Origin: Chitinophaga silvatica
Lineage (GTDB): Bacteria; Bacteroidota; Bacteroidia; Chitinophagales; Chitinophagaceae
NCBI RefSeq assembly: GCF_003419895.1
Contig: NZ_QPMM01000003.1
Span: 295,708-359,707 of the forward strand
Length of the DNA: 64,000 nucleotides
Reading direction: 5' to 3'
Below are positions 26,624 through 35,978 of the stretch, piece by piece. The first letter of the stretch is position 1. Every line of letters starts with the position of its first letter. Below the pieces are notes generated by a model. It saw only the letters and a list, made by a program, of their open reading frames with translations, was not told where the DNA came from and did no database searches. A program made the position numbers and the translations under genes.

Positions 26624-28984
26624 TTAATCGTTTCTTAGATTTTCTGTAGGATTAACCAGTACAGATTTCCAGGTTTGAGAAGAAATGATAGCCAGAGCCA
26701 ATAATAGTAAGACAACGAAGCCACCTAACATTGGTAGAATTCCCAAATCTACCCTATAGGCAAAGATTCGGAGGAAGAACATGCTGCCTGTAATGCCAAT
26801 TGGAAGAGCAATACAGCTGGCAATAAATATGAGTTTGATAAAGCTTTTCGAAAGCAGTAATATTAAATTAAGCAGGTCGGCACCTAAAATTTTACGAACA
26901 CTTATTTCCTTCCTCCTCATAAACGAGGTATAGGAAACAATTCCCAATAATCCCAAACCAGCGATAGATGTACAAATAAGTACCAGTACTCCCAGCAGAG
27001 AGATAACCTCCTGGCCATTTCTGGCCTTTAATGATTTATCCATCCATTCTGCATTCATTTCCTTTCCGGGATGAAATGCTACCCATATATTTTGGATTTC
27101 ACTTACCTGTTTTTCCTTATTCCCTGCAATTAACTTAACCTGCAACTGGTTGAACTGAGCCGGATCATAGCGCAAAGCCATTGGACGAATATCTACTTCT
27201 ATTGGCTGGTAGTTAAAGTCTTTAACTACTCCGGTAATCGTAACAGGAACTGAATCAGATACCCAAACTGTATGTCCTACCGCTTCATCAGGCAATTTGA
27301 ATCCTAATGTTCTTGTAGCCTTCTCATTCACAATTATGTATTGCTCCTGATTCGCTGTGCGCTGTGCCGGAAAGTTGTTGCCAGCTACTAAGGAAAGCCC
27401 CATGATTTTTATAAAATCATTGTCGGCGGCATAGTATCCAAACTCAATTCCGTCTTTATTGTCCTGTGTTCTGATCCGGCAAAAACCAGTATGTCTTGGC
27501 ATTCCCAAAATTCCCGAAGATGCAGTTACGCCTTCCACATCCTTCAGCATTAGTAAGCGTTGTTTGATCAGCTGATAGTCTGTTTTTTCTAATGGAACAT
27601 CGAGAATATCTTTCCTGTTAAATCCCATATCCATTTCGGCCTTGAAGGAGAATTGACGATATACTGTAACCAGGAAAAGTATGGAGGCGATAGACAGTGT
27701 GAATTGTATTACAATCAGTGTTTTTCTTAAGCCAATCCCCCCGGGTAATTTGATATCTACCAGGTTTTTTAGCACTTTAATCGGGTCGAATGAAGAAAGG
27801 CTCCAGGCAGGGATAATACCGGCCACTATGCCAGTGGTAATACTGAATAAAGTAAATAATAGCAGTAGTTTGAAATCTAATAATTTAAGTTGAGGTTGAA
27901 ATACTGTTAATAATATTAGAGCCAGTACTAAAGAGATCAGGCATAAAATCACTGATTCAACAATAAATTGCATAAAGATCTGCCAACGCTTAGCCCCGTT
28001 TACCTTATGAATTCCTACCTCTTTAGCACGTTGCAGAGATCTTACGATTGTGAGATTTACATAGTTAAAACATGCACATAACAACAGACCCAACGCAACC
28101 AGGGCTTCGGCCAATACCTTTCCCCAGGGTGGAGCGTTACCGATATCTCCATACAATTCCTGAGAAGGTGTAATCTTTGTAAATGATTGTTTTTCAAAGT
28201 ATAAAGAACCTCTTTTCTCTTTAATCATTATATCGTACCGATGCGACTCCCTTGCCAGAATACTACCGAAAGCTGAAGCTCCTTTACCATGCCGCATTAA
28301 TACATAAGTGTAGCTATCATCTACATTATCCCAGTTATTTAAACGAGGGGTTAATGCACCACTTTGTTCCAGTATCTCAACCCTGGCTACCGGTGCAAAT
28401 ACCTCAAAGTCGATATGTGAATGGGATTCTGTTGGCTCCAGCACTCCGCTTACTATATAGTCTCCTAATTTACCGATCTGCATTGTTTTACCAATAGGAT
28501 CGGTAGTTCCAAAGAAACGTTCTGCCGTAGTAGCAGTTAATACAATAGAATTGGGATTACTAAAAACAGTAGCGGCATTGCCCCATTTCAATTTAAAGCC
28601 AAATACAGTAAAAAATGAAGGAGTTGTAAAAGCTCCCCTGACCGGCAACTCTTTATCTGTAGTTTTAGCATCTCCGTTTAGTGCACCATAAAGACTTACT
28701 ACGTCTTCTGCATCTGTATAATTTCGTTTTATATCATCCCCTAAAGGCAAAGGTGTACTAGCCAAATGATATTTGCGGCCATCAGGTGTTTGCACATGCG
28801 TGGTAGCTCTGAAAATCCGGCTGGCATTAGGATGGAAATTATCGTAACTAAATGTTTCTTTTAAAGATACCAATACCATTAAGCAAACAGCCATGCTAAT
28901 CGCCAGCCCGACGATATTGATGAAGGTGAATAACCTTTGTTTTCGCAAATTCCTGAATGCCAGGATCAAATATCTTTTAAACAT
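26624..28984 (-). CDS. FtsX/MacB-like ABC permease 3 of 7 (most divergent)
   Basis: 786 aa with the same plan, but it departs most from its paralogues: the first coupling segment is LQRAKEVGIHKVNGAKRWQI (IHKVNG where the others have RKS/VLG-type residues), the second is MRRKEISVRKILGADLLNL, and the C-terminus is NPTENLRND instead of NPVxSLKSE. The changes are in the ATPase-facing parts, so it may couple differently or less tightly. It is packed 4 bp from both neighbours. Confidence 0.9.
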   Translation of the reverse strand: MFKRYLILAFRNLRKQRLFTFINIVGLAISMAVCLMVLVSLKETFSYDNFHPNASRIFRATTHVQTPDGRKYHLASTPLPLGDDIKRNYTDAEDVVSLYGALNGDAKTTDKELPVRGAFTTPSFFTVFGFKLKWGNAATVFSNPNSIVLTATTAERFFGTTDPIGKTMQIGKLGDYIVSGVLEPTESHSHIDFEVFAPVARVEILEQSGALTPRLNNWDNVDDSYTYVLMRHGKGASAFGSILARESHRYDIMIKEKRGSLYFEKQSFTKITPSQELYGDIGNAPPWGKVLAEALVALGLLLCACFNYVNLTIVRSLQRAKEVGIHKVNGAKRWQIFMQFIVESVILCLISLVLALILLTVFQPQLKLLDFKLLLLFTLFSITTGIVAGIIPAWSLSSFDPIKVLKNLVDIKLPGGIGLRKTLIVIQFTLSIASILFLVTVYRQFSFKAEMDMGFNRKDILDVPLEKTDYQLIKQRLLMLKDVEGVTASSGILGMPRHTGFCRIRTQDNKDGIEFGYYAADNDFIKIMGLSLVAGNNFPAQRTANQEQYIIVNEKATRTLGFKLPDEAVGHTVWVSDSVPVTITGVVKDFNYQPIEVDIRPMALRYDPAQFNQLQVKLIAGNKEKQVSEIQNIWVAFHPGKEMNAEWMDKSLKARNGQEVISLLGVLVLICTSIAGLGLLGIVSYTSFMRRKEISVRKILGADLLNLILLLSKSFIKLIFIASCIALPIGITGSMFFLRIFAYRVDLGILPMLGGFVVLLLLALAIISSQTWKSVLVNPTENLRND

Positions 28985-28988
28985 AGAA

Positions 28989-31343
28989 TTACTCAGATTT
29001 TAAGGATTGTACAGGATTTATCAGTGCTGCTTTTACAGACTGATAGCTAACTGTAAACAATGCAATAAGAACAGCAACTATGCCGGCTCCGACAAATAAT
29101 GAAACAGATAAATCTGTATGATAAGCAAAGTCTGATAACCACTTATTCATGATGTACCAACTCAATGGAATAGCCAGCAGAATACCGATTGTAACAAGTT
29201 TCAGGAATTCCTTGGAGAGCAATGCTGTAACACTAAATACAGAAGCTCCCATCACTTTTCTTATGCCAATTTCTTTTCTTCTCTGCTCTGCTGTAAATAC
29301 AGACAACCCAAATAATCCAATACAGGAGATAAATACAGCAACTATTGCGAATACCAGCGACAGCTTGCGTAGCATAGTTTCCGACTGGTATAGGTTGTCG
29401 AATGTTTCATCAAAGAAGTGGTAATCGACAGGCACACCAGGATTTATCTTTTCTAATGCTCCCGTGATAGAAGCTACCTGCGAAGAAACCTGCCCTTTAG
29501 GCAGCCTGATCATCAGGAGCCCATCACCTGGTTCCAGCATCATCACCAGGGGTGAAATAGCTTCATGCAGGGAGGTAAAATGGAAATCCTTAACTACTCC
29601 TACTATGGTGCCTTTCCCTCTCCAGAAGGAAATTTGCTTGCCTACCGGATCTTTCATTCCCATAATCTTTGCCGCGGTTTCATTAATGATATAGGCACCG
29701 GAATCTGACGCAAATTCTCTGGAAAAGAATCTACCTTCTTTCATTGTAAGTCCAAGCGTTTGAGGATAATCGTACCCCACCACCAATGGAGCTGTATTAA
29801 CCGAAAAGTTCTCAGGCTTTCCTTCCCAGTTTAGGTTAGAACTGCTACCACCAATATAAATGGGTAGTGCGCTACTATAGGTAAATGATTTAACAGCAGG
29901 AAGTTGCTTCAATGTTTCCTCTACCAGCTGTTGCTTACCAGCGAGGTTTGGATCTAATTGTACATACATCACATTCTCTCTGTCGACACCCAGATTACGG
30001 TTGTAGATGTAGCGCATTTGATTATAAACAACAGCACTGCTTACGATAAATGTAAACGAAACAAGGAATTGTACCACCACCAGGTTCTTACGAAACAGTG
30101 CTGAACCTGAGCCATTCCCATAATCACCCTTCAGTACTTTCACAGGCATAAAACGAGATAAAACAAAGGAAGGATATATACCAGCCAGTACTCCGGTAAT
30201 AAGGGTTACACTTATTAAGATCAGTGCGAACTTACTAATTAGCTGCCAGGAGAATTCGATATGCTTTCCGGTGAAGCTGTTGAAGGCCGGCATTAAAAGT
30301 ACGGTAACAACACCTGCTATTAGGGCTGCAATACCACAAAGTAATATGGCTTCAGCGGTAAACTGGAATATTAATGATTTCCGGGAAGCACCGATCGATT
30401 TACGTACTCCCACTTCCTTCGCTCGTTTTGAAGCCTGCGCGGTAGACAGGTTGGTAAAGTTGATAGATGCGATCAGCAATACAATCAATGCAGTTATTAA
30501 GAAGAGGCGCAAATACTCTATACGCCCACCTACTATTTTACCATTTGAATACCTTCCATACAGGTAAACATCTTCGAAAGACTGAAGCCATAACCTGGTA
30601 TCGGATTCAGGATGTTTATGTTTGTAATCGGCCTGTAGTTTATTATTGAACTGATTGATATTTGTACCGGCTTTTAGTGCCAACAAGGTAGTTGCAACGT
30701 AGTTATCAGATTCCTTCATGTAAGGCTCTTGCTGCAGGAGCAGCGACATTGGAAGCAGGAAATCGAAACTAACAGAAGAGTTTGAAGGCACATCTTTAAC
30801 AACTCCGGTTACCATCAGGCTTTCTTTATTATCGAGCTTCATAAGCTTACCAACAGGATCTGTATCTCCAAAATATCGTTTAGCAGTTGAAGATGTAAGA
30901 ACTATTGAATTAGGCTGAGTTAAGGCTGTTGAAAGATTTCCCGATATCCATCCGAAGTCTAACTCAGATGGGAAATTAGAGGAAACATATAAGTATTTTG
31001 ATTGTATTGAAACCTTATCATTTGCCGACAATACAATATTAGATGCGCGATTAAAGTATTGTACATTTGCTGTAACCTCCGGGAAAGTATTCTGAATTTC
31101 ACTTCCCGATTTAATTGTACTTACACTACTGGTATGAACACCACCCCAATTCAAATCTACATTTAATCTATAGAGGTTTTTTCCGTTATGATGGAACTTA
31201 TTTGTGCTATATTCATCGGTTACCCAGCAAACGAGCAACATACATACAGCCATTCCAAATGCCAGCCCTAATACATTCAGTGTTGTAAAAAAACGGCTAC
31301 GTTGCAAACTTCTCCAGGCAACACGAAAGTAGTTCCGAATCAT
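28989..31343 (-). CDS. FtsX/MacB-like ABC permease 2 of 7
   Basis: 784 aa. First coupling segment SKRAKEVGVRKSIGASRKSL, second coupling segment RRKEIGIRKVMGASVFSV, C-terminus NPVQSLKSE. The start is 2 bp from the stop of permease 1 and the stop is 4 bp from the start of permease 3, implying coupled translation. No truncation or frameshift is seen. Confidence 0.92.
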   Translation of the reverse strand: MIRNYFRVAWRSLQRSRFFTTLNVLGLAFGMAVCMLLVCWVTDEYSTNKFHHNGKNLYRLNVDLNWGGVHTSSVSTIKSGSEIQNTFPEVTANVQYFNRASNIVLSANDKVSIQSKYLYVSSNFPSELDFGWISGNLSTALTQPNSIVLTSSTAKRYFGDTDPVGKLMKLDNKESLMVTGVVKDVPSNSSVSFDFLLPMSLLLQQEPYMKESDNYVATTLLALKAGTNINQFNNKLQADYKHKHPESDTRLWLQSFEDVYLYGRYSNGKIVGGRIEYLRLFLITALIVLLIASINFTNLSTAQASKRAKEVGVRKSIGASRKSLIFQFTAEAILLCGIAALIAGVVTVLLMPAFNSFTGKHIEFSWQLISKFALILISVTLITGVLAGIYPSFVLSRFMPVKVLKGDYGNGSGSALFRKNLVVVQFLVSFTFIVSSAVVYNQMRYIYNRNLGVDRENVMYVQLDPNLAGKQQLVEETLKQLPAVKSFTYSSALPIYIGGSSSNLNWEGKPENFSVNTAPLVVGYDYPQTLGLTMKEGRFFSREFASDSGAYIINETAAKIMGMKDPVGKQISFWRGKGTIVGVVKDFHFTSLHEAISPLVMMLEPGDGLLMIRLPKGQVSSQVASITGALEKINPGVPVDYHFFDETFDNLYQSETMLRKLSLVFAIVAVFISCIGLFGLSVFTAEQRRKEIGIRKVMGASVFSVTALLSKEFLKLVTIGILLAIPLSWYIMNKWLSDFAYHTDLSVSLFVGAGIVAVLIALFTVSYQSVKAALINPVQSLKSE

Positions 31344-31345
31344 AC

Positions 31346-33745
31346 TTACTCAGATTTAAGAGATTTAACAGGATTTGCGAGAGCAGCTTTGATAGCTTGT
31401 GTACTTATAGCTGCAATGGCTATCAGAATAACCAGTGCAACGGCCATTAGCATCAGCCACCACTCTACCGAAATTCGAAATGCAAAATGCTCTAACCATT
31501 TGTTCATTCCGAAATAAGCAAATGGTAATCCGCAAATCCCACCAATTAATACCAGTTTCAGAAAATCTTTGGTTAACAGAACTGAAATATTAGCGATGCT
31601 GGCACCCAAGACCTTGCGAATACCAATTTCCCTGGTTCGTTGTCTGGCTATTAAAATTGATAATCCCAGCAAGCCGATACAGGCTATGAGTATAGTTAAT
31701 CCGGCAAAGATGCCAAACAGTTTTCCTAATGTATTTTCACCCTTATATTCATCTTCAATAATTTGATCCACGAATGAATGATCAAATAATAAATCAGGCG
31801 CAAAACTGTTGAATAATTGTTCAAATTCTTTTAGTTGAGCAAGATGATCTCCTGGCATTAATCTTACCGTCAGATTTCCAACATCTCTGTTTCTGATTTT
31901 GTAGAGAACAGGATCAACTGCTTCTTTCAGATTCTGAACATTGAAATTGGATACAACACCTACCACTGTTCCATGGAAAACTCTACTGCCCGGACGCCAT
32001 TCTATTCGCTTACCAAGAATGGTTTCAGAAGTATATCCAAATCTTTGTGCGGCTATTTCATTGACTATAAAAGCGTCGGAACTATCGGTCGACATTTGGG
32101 GATTAAAGTCACGACCCGAAATCAATTTTAATTTTAAAGTTTTTATCAGGTCAAAGTCGGATTGAATAATCCCGGCAGCAAAGCTTTCTTTGCTATCTGC
32201 TCCTTCATTGGCAACGGGGTTATTACTAAAGATGCCCTGACCCAGCATCATATTATTAAGGGTAGCACCCTTTACGTCTGTGCGTTGTAATAAAGTAGTT
32301 CTGAAAGCTTCCGCAGCACCGGATTTCATGCCACCAACCGGAATATTTACCAGATGCTCTTTATCAAACCCCAAGTTTTTATGTTGCCAGAATTTAAGCT
32401 GAGAGTATACTACACCTGCACAAATAATCATGCCTACAGCTATGGCAAATTGAAATACTACCAGCGTTTTACGAAGAAGCGTTCCAGCATTGGATGTATT
32501 GAAATTTCCCTTTAATACTTTCACAGGTACCAGTGAAGATAAATAGAAGGCAGGGTAGCTGCCAGCAACCAGTCCAACTATTGCAGTCAGTAAAATCACT
32601 CCAATGTAAAGGAAACTATCTGGTTTAAGTATTGAAATATTTTTTATTGCTATTGTGTTGAACGTTGGCAGAAAAATAAATACCAATCCAATAGCTATAA
32701 CCAATGATATAACACTGATGATCGAAGACTCAGTAAGGAATTGAAATATCAGGCTTTTCTTTTCGGCCCCCAAAGCTTTTCTCAGACCTACCTCTTTTGC
32801 TCTTTCATGAGCTCTTGCAGTTGTGAGATTAATAAAATTGAAGCAGGCAATCAGTATTAAGAATCCGGCTATTGCCAGATAAATCCAGACAATGGAAGAT
32901 TTATCAACCCCTCCTTTATCGCCTTGTGGGTGGAGGTGAACATTTTTCAATGGTTGTAACTCAAATGTAAAGTCGATAGCCAGCATCTTTAGAATTTTGC
33001 TGATATGCAGATCTATCATTGCATTTAAATCAGACTTAAGAGAAGCCGGATCCACTTTATCTTCTAACAGAACATAAGTAGCATTATTCTGAAACATGAA
33101 CCATTGCTTTTCCAGATCAGAGCTATCTTTCTTTGCCTGAGCAATCAGGGTAGCATAAGAAAGCATGACATCGAGATGAAGATCTGTGTTCTCTGGCATG
33201 TCTTTCATTACACCAATGACGGTGCAATGAAAATTGTTTTCCACAAACAGGCTTTTTCCAACTGCTGGTTCGCTGCCAAAATATCTGTGGGCTGCTTTCT
33301 CAGATAATACAGCAGTATACGGGTCTTTTAACTCAGCACTTCCTGTGATTAACGGGAAGGTGAAAATTTTAAAGAAAGCAGGGTCGATATATGCGATGTT
33401 ATCACTTAGTTTTTTATCGCCAACCTGGATCTGATCATTTGTATCTAAATAAACTCTTGTGCTTTCTTTGATTCCTTTTACTTCTTTTTTGATAGTAGAT
33501 CCTACAGGAATCTGGGTTGCAGCAGCATATTGTGTAGGGGAGTTTTTATCTTTACTTACAGTGGTGACGCGATAAATGTTTTTTCCGTTGGTATGAAAAT
33601 TATCAAAGCTTAGCTCATCTCTGACATATAGTACAATAAAAATGCAACAAGTCATGCCCACAGCCAATCCAAGTATATTGATACCAGTAATCAGCTTATG
33701 TCTTTTGAGATGGCGAATAGCAATTTTAATATAGTTCCTGAACAT
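31346..33745 (-). CDS. FtsX/MacB-like ABC permease 1 of 7
   Basis: 799 aa, the first permease in transcription order, 31 bp after the canonical ATPase gene. N-terminal membrane helix NILGLAVGMTCCIFIVLYV, first coupling segment HERAKEVGLRKALGAEKKSL, second coupling segment RTREIGIRKVLGASIANI, C-terminus NPVKSLKSE. With ATPase 33777 and adaptor 34506 it already makes a complete inner-membrane module of the MacAB type; the other six permeases are extra. Confidence 0.93.
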   Translation of the reverse strand: MFRNYIKIAIRHLKRHKLITGINILGLAVGMTCCIFIVLYVRDELSFDNFHTNGKNIYRVTTVSKDKNSPTQYAAATQIPVGSTIKKEVKGIKESTRVYLDTNDQIQVGDKKLSDNIAYIDPAFFKIFTFPLITGSAELKDPYTAVLSEKAAHRYFGSEPAVGKSLFVENNFHCTVIGVMKDMPENTDLHLDVMLSYATLIAQAKKDSSDLEKQWFMFQNNATYVLLEDKVDPASLKSDLNAMIDLHISKILKMLAIDFTFELQPLKNVHLHPQGDKGGVDKSSIVWIYLAIAGFLILIACFNFINLTTARAHERAKEVGLRKALGAEKKSLIFQFLTESSIISVISLVIAIGLVFIFLPTFNTIAIKNISILKPDSFLYIGVILLTAIVGLVAGSYPAFYLSSLVPVKVLKGNFNTSNAGTLLRKTLVVFQFAIAVGMIICAGVVYSQLKFWQHKNLGFDKEHLVNIPVGGMKSGAAEAFRTTLLQRTDVKGATLNNMMLGQGIFSNNPVANEGADSKESFAAGIIQSDFDLIKTLKLKLISGRDFNPQMSTDSSDAFIVNEIAAQRFGYTSETILGKRIEWRPGSRVFHGTVVGVVSNFNVQNLKEAVDPVLYKIRNRDVGNLTVRLMPGDHLAQLKEFEQLFNSFAPDLLFDHSFVDQIIEDEYKGENTLGKLFGIFAGLTILIACIGLLGLSILIARQRTREIGIRKVLGASIANISVLLTKDFLKLVLIGGICGLPFAYFGMNKWLEHFAFRISVEWWLMLMAVALVILIAIAAISTQAIKAALANPVKSLKSE

Positions 33746-33776
33746 CTTGATGTGGTTTTAGAATGGCGGTAATAAA

Positions 33777-34466
33777 TCACACGTGAAACTGTTCCTTGAT
33801 ATTTTCTGTTACTACCCTACCATCGAAAAGATTAATAATTCTGTGAGCAAATCCGGCATCATACGGAGAGTGTGTTACCATTATGAGAGTTGTTCCTGAA
33901 TTGTTCAACTCCTGTAATAGTTTCATTACTTCTTCTCCATTGGAAGAATCGAGGTTTCCTGTGGGCTCATCCGCAAGGATTAAGTTAGGCTTGGCTACTA
34001 CGGCGCGGGCAATTGCAACTCTTTGTTGCTGCCCTCCGGATAATTGTTGTGGGAAGTGGTTACGGCGATGCATAATATTCATTCTTTCCAACACTTCTTC
34101 TACTTTTACTTTTCTTTCAGCTGCCGGAACTTTCAGATAGAGCAAGGGCAGTTCTACATTTTCAAAAACTGTTAGCTCATCAATCAGGTTAAAGCTTTGG
34201 AATACAAACCCGATAGAGCCTTTACGAAGCTGAGCGCGTTGTCTTTCGCTCATACGGGCTACTTCTTTTCCCCAGAAGTGGTATTCTCCATCTGAAGGGT
34301 TGTCCAATAAGCCAAGAATATTTAATAATGTAGATTTTCCGCAACCAGATGGACCCATGATCGCCACAAACTCTCCATCATGCACCTCCATGTTAATTCC
34401 ATTTAACGCCGTGGTTTCTACCTCTTCTGTAGTAAACAGCTTCTGTAAGTTGACAGTGCGAATCAT
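33777..34466 (-). CDS. ABC transporter ATPase (LolD/MacB type), first copy
   Basis: 229 aa with all standard motifs: Walker A GPSGCGKSTLLNILGLLDNP, signature LSGGQQQRVAIARAV, Walker [19 protein letters not shown] and H-loop MVTHSP. It is the ATPase of an FtsX-like permease complex. It has no fused permease, so MacB is split into ATPase and permease genes here. Together with the second ATPase (16291-16956) it must serve seven permeases, so each ATPase probably serves several. Confidence 0.95.
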   Translation of the reverse strand: MIRTVNLQKLFTTEEVETTALNGINMEVHDGEFVAIMGPSGCGKSTLLNILGLLDNPSDGEYHFWGKEVARMSERQRAQLRKGSIGFVFQSFNLIDELTVFENVELPLLYLKVPAAERKVKVEEVLERMNIMHRRNHFPQQLSGGQQQRVAIARAVVAKPNLILADEPTGNLDSSNGEEVMKLLQELNNSGTTLIMVTHSPYDAGFAHRIINLFDGRVVTENIKEQFHV

Positions 34467-34505
34467 AAGTTTTGATAGTTTGATGTTTTATTAAAAATGG
34501 ATGAT

Positions 34506-35753
34506 TTAAAACGATAGAACTTCCTTATTTCCGAAGTTTTCATAGGAGGAAACAATAACCTGGTCTCCGGGCTGTAGCCCTTCCAATACTTCAAAATATA
34601 ATGGATTTTTTCTTCCAAGAGAAATTGTGCGTTTCACGGCTTTATTACCGCTTTTATCCAGCACATATACCCAGTTTCCGCCAGTATCGCTGAAAAATCC
34701 GCCAAGTGGCAACAGTGTTGCTTCCTGAGACTTTCCTAGCACCAATCTGATAGGGGAAGACTGCCCTCTTCTGATTCCTTTGGGTGTCTCCTTTTCAAAG
34801 GTCATATCGGCCTGGAAGCGACCGCTTTTAACCTCAGGGTAGACCTTGGTAACAATCATGTCATAAGATTTACCATCAAATTCGAAAGAAGCCCTTAATC
34901 CGGAAAATACCTGTGAAACATAATGCTCGTCGATATCTGCACGCAATTTAAACCCGTCCAGATCATCAATTTGCCCTATGTTCTGGCCTGCTGTAATACT
35001 GGAACCAACCTCCACATCAATGCTGGATAATTGGCCAGAAACAGGAGCCCTAACAATCAGGCTATTCAGATTTTGGCGCATTAACTCCAGGTTCTGCTGC
35101 GTACGGCGCAGGGTTCCTTCCAGTTGGGAGATCTGAGCGGTAGCGTTCTCACGTTGATAACGCTGTGATTCGACCTGAATTGCTTTCTGCCTTTGAAGCC
35201 CTTCCAGCTCGTACTTATTCTTATTAAACTCCTGGCGGGCTACGATCTTCTCCTCTACCAATTGTTTATTTCTGTCATATAAATCTTTTGCTACATCTAT
35301 TTTCATATCCAGTTCAGAAATAGTCTGCTGCATAGAAAACTCTTGCTGCCGGATATTCAAACGGGTGTTCTGCAATTCGTTTCTAAGCCGGTAGATTTCA
35401 GTTTCATGATTTACGAAATCCATCATCATATGCTGGTTATCGAGTCGGAGGATCGAATCCCCTGCTTTCACCATACTACCTCCTTCAAGGTATTTACGAC
35501 TAACATACCCACCTTCAATGGCATCCAGCCTGATAGTCTTTAGTGGCATTACCACGGCTGTTACAGCAATGTAAACATCAAAGGTGCCCTTCTTAACTGT
35601 AGCAATAGTTATTTTATCTTTTTCTACGTTAAGGGTAGCTCTATGATCGGCAAAAATCAAAGTGTATAGGAGCAACAATGCTACTAACGCACCACCACTA
35701 ATCATTATGATGCGTTTCTTATTCCAAAACTTCTTTTCTATTTTTCTGTCCAT
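34506..35753 (-). CDS. HlyD/MacA-type periplasmic adaptor (first adaptor of the transporter block)
   Basis: 415 aa. A membrane anchor (about residues 16-35), the lipoyl half GGYVSRKYLEGGSMVKAGDS, a long coiled-coil hairpin (about 105-220), the second lipoyl half IVRAPVSGQLSSIDVEVGSS, a beta-barrel region and a C-terminal domain ending in EGLQPGDQVIVSSYENFGN. It is the first gene of the operon: the start is 22 nt after the transcription start predicted from the sigma-54-like element at 35787-35801. It lacks the charged insertion of the second adaptor. Confidence 0.92.
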   Translation of the reverse strand: MDRKIEKKFWNKKRIIMISGGALVALLLLYTLIFADHRATLNVEKDKITIATVKKGTFDVYIAVTAVVMPLKTIRLDAIEGGYVSRKYLEGGSMVKAGDSILRLDNQHMMMDFVNHETEIYRLRNELQNTRLNIRQQEFSMQQTISELDMKIDVAKDLYDRNKQLVEEKIVARQEFNKNKYELEGLQRQKAIQVESQRYQRENATAQISQLEGTLRRTQQNLELMRQNLNSLIVRAPVSGQLSSIDVEVGSSITAGQNIGQIDDLDGFKLRADIDEHYVSQVFSGLRASFEFDGKSYDMIVTKVYPEVKSGRFQADMTFEKETPKGIRRGQSSPIRLVLGKSQEATLLPLGGFFSDTGGNWVYVLDKSGNKAVKRTISLGRKNPLYFEVLEGLQPGDQVIVSSYENFGNKEVLSF

Positions 35754-35786
35754 GTGTCAAAGCGAAAAAAATGCTTCCAAGGAAAT

Positions 35787-35801
35787 TCAATCCACATGCC
35801 A
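35787..35801 (-). promoter_or_regulatory. Candidate sigma-54 (-24/-12) promoter of the transporter operon
   Basis: On the minus strand the sequence reads TGGCATGTGGATTGA, against the consensus TGGCACnnnnnTTGC. The -24 GG is perfect and the -12 element is TTGA instead of TTGC. It faces the first adaptor gene and predicts a start about 22 nt before its ATG. An NtrC-type activator is encoded divergently, which fits. Confidence 0.55.
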
Positions 35802-35855
35802 AAGCTCAAAAACGGCTACAACAGGCCATTTCATTGAGTTTCTACCTTTCTGAAA

Positions 35856-35871
35856 CGTCCTTTCGCGGACA
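35856..35871. promoter_or_regulatory. Candidate activator site 1 (inverted repeat)
   Basis: CGTCC-N6-GGACA, an imperfect 16-bp inverted repeat centred about 89 bp upstream of the predicted sigma-54 start. It is paired with a second copy exactly 21 bp away. Confidence 0.5.
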
Positions 35872-35876
35872 AACAA

Positions 35877-35892
35877 CGTTCATAATCGGACA
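35877..35892. promoter_or_regulatory. Candidate activator site 2 (inverted repeat)
   Basis: CGTTC-N6-GGACA, with the same layout as site 1 and the same GGACA half. The offset of 21 bp puts both on one face of the helix. A 12-bp perfect palindrome (ACTTTTAAAAGT, 35892-35903) abuts it. Confidence 0.45.
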
Positions 35893-35978
35893 CTTTTAAA
35901 AGTTCCTGAAATTAGCTGTGGCATTGAAAAAATCTTTGTTTAATATTGTCTCGTATTCACCCTTCGAAATTATAAAAT

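Noticed and set aside
35440..35465. tRNA T-loop-like sequence (ggatcgaatcc)
   Set aside because: It is inside the first adaptor gene with no surrounding cloverleaf; no tRNA gene was found in the window.
35919..35940. Plus-strand TGGCATTG as a sigma-54 promoter for the regulator gene
   Set aside because: After the GG there is no GC at the required 10-nt distance; only the minus-strand element fits.
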